The notes below the pieces were generated by a model. It was not told the origin of the DNA, searched no databases, and saw only the letters and a program-made list of their open reading frames with translations. The position numbers and the translations under genes were made by a program. A DNA stretch of 17,794 bases, from the NCBI GenBank assembly GCA_016297945.1, contig JAEDFR010000043.1, positions 1 to 17,794 on the forward strand, given 5' to 3'. Origin of the DNA: Lachnospiraceae bacterium (GTDB lineage: Bacteria; Bacillota; Clostridia; Lachnospirales; Lachnospiraceae). Below, in pieces: positions 14,463-17,794 of this stretch; the first letter of the stretch is position 1; the number at the start of each line of letters is the position of its first letter.

Positions 14463-15611
14463 ATGTCATTGGATGATTACAGCACATCTTTTTATGATTT
14501 TCATAAAGAATTGAACTACGTTCTGCTATTTGCAGACTGCGGAGATTATTCCGGGTACTTAGCATATGGTATCTGGTGTCGTGAACAGGGATTTTTTGAA
14601 GCTGCATACGAATATCTTAAAGTTGCTGTTCACAGCAGGACCTTACTCAGCCGTTGTGAAATGGCAAGAGTATGTTTTGTTCTAAAAAAATATGATGAAG
14701 CCATCAGGTATACCGAAATGTATGCTGACCAGGGGCTATATAGTTATAACTTTTATCAGGCTCTTTCCTACTACAAACTCGGACAAAACGACAAGTTTAT
14801 GGAATGCCTTAGGCACGTAGCCGATGATGATCAAAGATATTGCGGTGCATGTGACGCCAAATATCTTTTAGATACCTTAGGCGAAAGCAGATTTACTACG
14901 GAACCGCTTTTATTCGGTGGTGTTGAACAAGATTTTAAAGATTATCCCAAAGCACACATTAGATATCTGGTTGTCTCCGGGATTATTGCCTGGATTGGCT
15001 TATTTTTAGCAAAGAAGTCTATTTTACTATTCCTACTTTCTCTTATCCCCATAGGCTTCTATGCATTGATGCATTTTACCAAAGACCCGGAACCTCTTAC
15101 AATAGAGAAAGCAATTAAGGATGCTCATAAACTTAATCCAAAGGCAGTATGTGTTCCTCTTTCTTGGGAATTATTTAAAATGCAGATAACGAATTCTGAA
15201 GATTTGCCATTTAATTATCCTATTACCGAAAAACAAATTGAAGTTCCAAAAGAAAAAGATTACAATGACAACACAATGTATGAGGTTCTTTATGACGGAA
15301 CAGGTCTTTCTTCTGCAAAGGCTATAGATGAGATGCACTTTAATGATGCCAAGAAGGCATGGGAAAGGAGATTGCCTAAGATTATTGCCGATATTCGTGT
15401 AAATCGAATGAGGAATCTTGTAGAAAGATATGATAACGGCGAACAAACGGACGTCATAAGAGATGCTTTGAAATATCTCTTTGAAACAGAACTTGTAAAT
15501 GATGATTTTCAGCCTTATCCCAGAACATTACCTTATGCTACAGATATATCAGCAATCATGAAAATGCGACGAAAAACCTATTTCGAGGATGATGAGGATT
15601 CTTTAACCTAA
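14463..15611 (+). CDS. TPR-like membrane protein, function unknown
   Basis: A 382-residue protein I cannot assign to a named family. Residues about 30-125 form helical hairpins resembling two to three tetratricopeptide or Sel1-like repeats (for example YGIWCREQGFFEAAYEYLKV and ARVCFVLKKYDEAIRYTEMY), which normally bind protein partners. Two adjacent hydrophobic segments (about 167-183 and 186-204) make a membrane hairpin, so both the repeat part and the roughly 175-residue C-terminal part should face the cytoplasm. The C-terminal part is charged, ends in an acidic tail (EDDEDS), and has no motif I recognise. It has a good GGAGG ribosome binding site and a consensus -10 box. A terminator shared with the response regulator gene closes it. 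It is a single-gene unit, divergent from the rluA-like gene. Confidence 0.85.
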   Translation: MSLDDYSTSFYDFHKELNYVLLFADCGDYSGYLAYGIWCREQGFFEAAYEYLKVAVHSRTLLSRCEMARVCFVLKKYDEAIRYTEMYADQGLYSYNFYQALSYYKLGQNDKFMECLRHVADDDQRYCGACDAKYLLDTLGESRFTTEPLLFGGVEQDFKDYPKAHIRYLVVSGIIAWIGLFLAKKSILLFLLSLIPIGFYALMHFTKDPEPLTIEKAIKDAHKLNPKAVCVPLSWELFKMQITNSEDLPFNYPITEKQIEVPKEKDYNDNTMYEVLYDGTGLSSAKAIDEMHFNDAKKAWERRLPKIIADIRVNRMRNLVERYDNGEQTDVIRDALKYLFETELVNDDFQPYPRTLPYATDISAIMKMRRKTYFEDDEDSLT

Positions 15612-15640
15612 TAGCTGATGTTTAACTAAAACAGACCCTA

Positions 15641-15668
15641 AAAAAGCAGGACAAATGTCCTGCTTTTT
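15641..15668. terminator. Bidirectional intrinsic terminator
   Basis: AAAAAGCAGGAC, a 4-nt AAAT loop, then GTCCTGCTTTTT: a perfect 12-bp stem with A and T runs on either side, so it works on both strands. It lies between the convergent ends of the TPR-like gene (30 nt away) and the response regulator gene (7 nt away). Confidence 0.93.
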
Positions 15669-15674
15669 GATATT

Positions 15675-16364
15675 TTAAGCTTTAAAGCGATATCCCACAC
15701 CCCAGATAGTTTCAATATATTGCGGTTTGGAAGTATCAAATTCAATTTTTTCACGGATTTTTTTGATATGAACGGTAACCGTTGCAATGTCTCCGATGGA
15801 TTCCATATCCCAGATTTCACGGAACAATTCATCCTTCGTAAATACATGATTCGGATTTTCCGCTAAAAATGTCAGCAAATCAAATTCCTTGGTTGTAAAA
15901 ATCTTCTCCTCACCGTTGATAAATACCCGTCGTGCTGTTTTATCAATCTTGATTCCTCGGATTTCCACGATATCATTGCTTTTTTGTGTAGAACCTACCA
16001 GACGTTCATATCTGGATAAGTGTGCTTTGACTCTTGCAACCAGCTCGCTGGGACTGAATGGTTTGGTCATATAGTCATCCGCTCCTAATCCCAGACCTCG
16101 TATTTTATCAATGTCATCTTTTTTTGCAGAAACCATCAAAATAGGAATATTCTTTTCTTCACGAACCTGCTTACAAATATCGTACCCGTCCACACCCGGT
16201 AACATCAGATCCAATACTAAAAGATCAATGTTTTCCTTTAATGCTGCCTGTAATCCCTCGGCACCGTCATTTTCAATGAGTACTTCATATCCGCTCATTT
16301 CCAGATAATCCTTTTCCAATTCTGCAATTGCTTCTTCATCTTCAATAATCAAAATTTTACTCAT
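15675..16364 (-). CDS. OmpR/PhoB-family response regulator
   Basis: A 229-residue two-domain transcription factor. The receiver domain (about 1-120) has the acidic pocket EDE (residues 8-10), the phosphoacceptor Asp52 in VLDLMLPG, the conserved Ser in VSAKK and the Lys in MTKPF. The winged-helix DNA-binding domain (about 130-229) has KEFDLLTFLAENPNHVFTKDEL, the recognition region VTVHIKKIREKI and the ending TIWGVGYRF. Start choice: ATG at 16364 places GAGGTGG 6 nt away, while an ATG two codons earlier abuts it. The start overlaps the histidine kinase stop by 8 nt, so translation is coupled and the kinase is certainly its partner. What it regulates is unknown; no transporter or other obvious target gene is in the operon as seen here. 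Confidence 0.96.
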   Translation of the reverse strand: MSKILIIEDEEAIAELEKDYLEMSGYEVLIENDGAEGLQAALKENIDLLVLDLMLPGVDGYDICKQVREEKNIPILMVSAKKDDIDKIRGLGLGADDYMTKPFSPSELVARVKAHLSRYERLVGSTQKSNDIVEIRGIKIDKTARRVFINGEEKIFTTKEFDLLTFLAENPNHVFTKDELFREIWDMESIGDIATVTVHIKKIREKIEFDTSKPQYIETIWGVGYRFKA

Positions 16365-17505
16365 CGTCATCCACCTCTTTATACTTTCTTAAAACAAAGT
16401 GCATACAGGTTCCTTCGCCTTCCTTGCTGGTTGCCCATATATATCCACCATGATCTTCAATAATTTTTTTCACAATTGACAAACCGATACCGCTTCCGCC
16501 ACGGGAAGAGTTACGGGATGCATCTGTTCGGTAAAATCGTTCAAATATGCGACCTAAATCCCTTGCGGCAATCCCTCGTCCGTTATCTTCTATTTCAATA
16601 CGAATGGAATCGATATCATCCAACAGACGTATTTCAATCATACCCTGCTCTTTTGTCAGGTCTTTATCCATATATTTTATACTGTTTCCGATAATATTAT
16701 TGATTACCCGCTTCATCTGCTCCGGATCGGCAATAACCATCGTATCATCCGGAATGAGATTGTCAAAGTTGAGTTTGATATTTTTGGATTCTAAATCCAA
16801 TCCAACCTCATCTACACAATCTCCAAAATAATCGCTGACATTGATTCTCTGGAAGTTATATAAAATTCGATTGTTATCGATTTTGGAATAAATCGTCAGT
16901 TCATTGATCAACCGATCCATATCATTTGCTTTGTTGTAGATCGTCTTAATATATCGATCCATCTTTTCCGGTGTATCTGCAACGCCGTCCATGATACCTT
17001 CCACATACCCCTTAATGGAAGTAATCGGCGTCTTTAAATCATGGGAAATGTTGCTGACAAGCTCTCGGTTGTGCTCTTCATTTTCCATCATTTCGGTGGT
17101 CGATTCCTTTAATTTTAAGCGCATCTCTTCATAATTGTTAAAGACCTCGCCCATTTCACTGCCGTATTTATTTTCCATCCGATAATCCAGATTGCCTTCG
17201 GCTATTTTTTTCATCGCAACATTCAATTCAGAAATCGGCCGGACAATTTCTTTGTACACATATCTTCTGACAACAACCACGCAGATTAGCAAAATAACAA
17301 TTACGGATATCAGAGTATCCATGATAAAAAATCGTAAAATCGATGGGTCCACTTTGTCCCGAAACGCTGAACCCATGGTAGCCTCGAAATAACCCTTAAT
17401 TCCCATGAGTGAACAAAAGATTAAAATATTCGGAACAATGACCATAAAAAAGCAGGTAATAATAATTTTTGCATTTAAGGAAAGCTGCTTTTTTTCTTTC
17501 TTCAT
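16357..17505 (-). CDS. Membrane sensor histidine kinase
   Basis: A 382-residue HPK. A first membrane helix (about 13-35), a short external loop of about 23 residues and a second helix (about 59-80) are followed by a HAMP domain (about 81-135). The dimerisation domain has SHDLKTPITS with the phosphoacceptor His155. The ATPase domain has N box NIIGNSIKY (270-278), G1 DNGRG (307-311), F box FERFYR (321-326) and G2 GGSGIGLS (336-343). All catalytic elements are present. With so small an external loop, the signal is more likely sensed within or at the membrane, as in intramembrane-sensing kinases that respond to envelope stress or antimicrobial peptides; that is inference. The frame opens 17 codons further upstream, but ATG at 17505 has GGAAGGTG 5-6 nt before it and the basic MKKEKK start. 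The kinase precedes the regulator, the less common gene order. A TATAAT at 17527-17522 is too close to the start to be its promoter with confidence. Confidence 0.95.
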   Translation of the reverse strand: MKKEKKQLSLNAKIIITCFFMVIVPNILIFCSLMGIKGYFEATMGSAFRDKVDPSILRFFIMDTLISVIVILLICVVVVRRYVYKEIVRPISELNVAMKKIAEGNLDYRMENKYGSEMGEVFNNYEEMRLKLKESTTEMMENEEHNRELVSNISHDLKTPITSIKGYVEGIMDGVADTPEKMDRYIKTIYNKANDMDRLINELTIYSKIDNNRILYNFQRINVSDYFGDCVDEVGLDLESKNIKLNFDNLIPDDTMVIADPEQMKRVINNIIGNSIKYMDKDLTKEQGMIEIRLLDDIDSIRIEIEDNGRGIAARDLGRIFERFYRTDASRNSSRGGSGIGLSIVKKIIEDHGGYIWATSKEGEGTCMHFVLRKYKEVDDDE

Positions 17506-17577
17506 TTTTTCACCTTCCATCATTATATGCATATTTGAAACTATTACAAATACCATATTCTATTTGATATAACTAGG

Positions 17578-17616
17578 AAATGCTGTTGGGATTTATCATT
17601 CTCCAACAGCATTTTT
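17578..17616 (+). terminator. Terminator-like hairpin upstream of the kinase operon
   Basis: AAATGCTGTTGG / CCAACAGCATTT, a perfect 12-bp stem with a 13-nt loop, followed by TTTTT on the plus strand. No plus-strand gene reads into it. On the minus strand only TTTCC follows, a poor run, so it may instead end a gene lying to the right or be an antisense terminator. Confidence 0.65.
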
Positions 17617-17687
17617 ATTATATATGTTTTATTAGAAATATGTCTATGAAATTAAGAGTAATATTAGACATTTTAGAAAAATTTTAT

Positions 17688-17794
17688 TCAATTTCGGTTG
17701 TTTCCACGATGCATAGTCAGAAAAGCGCGATATATGGAGCTTGCAGACCGATTATGCAGACGCTCTGCCACGTTTCTCACAAAGTTCGCAATCT
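17688..17794 (-). other. Unassigned segment running off the window edge; possible partial gene or intergenic repeat
   Basis: Minus-strand reading gives 34 codons open from the edge to a TGA at 17688, ending MHRGNNRN. The plus strand is also open to the edge in a frame starting at an ATG near 17735 (MELADRLCRR...). Base composition is clearly richer in G+C than the flanking DNA. Two open frames on opposite strands with no ribosome binding site suggest a conserved repeat rather than a gene, but I cannot decide from 107 bases. Confidence 0.25.

Noticed and set aside
17522..17550. TTGTAA-N16-TATAAT as promoter of the kinase operon
   Set aside because: The implied start of transcription would fall within the ribosome binding site of the kinase gene, so it is unlikely to produce a translatable message from ATG 17505.
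1..17794. CRISPR array, prophage, IS transposase, tRNA or rRNA genes
   Set aside because: No regularly spaced repeats, no integrase or transposase motifs, and no tRNA- or rRNA-like stretches were seen on either strand by reading.

Overview
The window reads as a stretch of chromosome from a low-GC, probably spore-forming Firmicute, most likely a Lachnospiraceae-type clostridium. The grounds are A+T-rich DNA with strong AGGAGG-type ribosome binding sites, a short type 3 prolyl-tRNA synthetase, a CotS-like spore-coat kinase homologue, an AI-2E/YtvI-like membrane protein, and a mazG-hup pair of the clostridial kind. This placement is inference from gene content; no rRNA or other marker is present.

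Layout from left to right. Positions 1-6792 are one long minus-strand block, read right to left: cca (tRNA CCA end), a CotS-like protein, a PEGA-domain lipoprotein with its own internal promoter, pgcA (phosphohexomutase), mazG (nucleotide pyrophosphohydrolase) and hup (HU), closed by an intrinsic terminator at the window edge. Positions 6960-8169 hold two plus-strand genes: a small two-helix membrane protein and a YgjP-type zinc metallopeptidase. These converge, with only 13 nt between, on an ackA-glycosyltransferase operon read on the minus strand (10613-8183). Next come proS (minus) and an rluA-like gene followed by an AI-2E transporter gene (minus). A divergent plus-strand gene encodes a TPR-like membrane protein of unknown function, and a histidine kinase/response regulator operon (minus) follows. 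The two transcription units meeting at about 15.65 kb share a bidirectional terminator.

Functionally these are mostly housekeeping genes: tRNA maturation and charging, pseudouridylation, sugar-phosphate interconversion, acetate/ATP production, nucleotide sanitation and nucleoid structure. Several envelope or sporulation-associated proteins and one two-component system accompany them. I see no phage, IS transposase, CRISPR array, toxin-antitoxin or defence cassette, tRNA or rRNA.

The unusual signals are non-coding. (1) Two related intergenic repeat elements flank proS; they share a 37-nt core at 32/37 identity with a compensatory base-pair change, and one copy is bounded by 32-35 nt inverted repeats. 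(2) A perfect 11-bp hairpin holds the start codon of the AI-2E gene in its stem and the Shine-Dalgarno in its loop. (3) Two head-on overlapping promoters lie between rluA and the TPR-like gene, with a perfect 16-bp palindrome at the start site. (4) A palindrome sits in the hup leader. None of these has been tested; they are leads, not a demonstrated new system.
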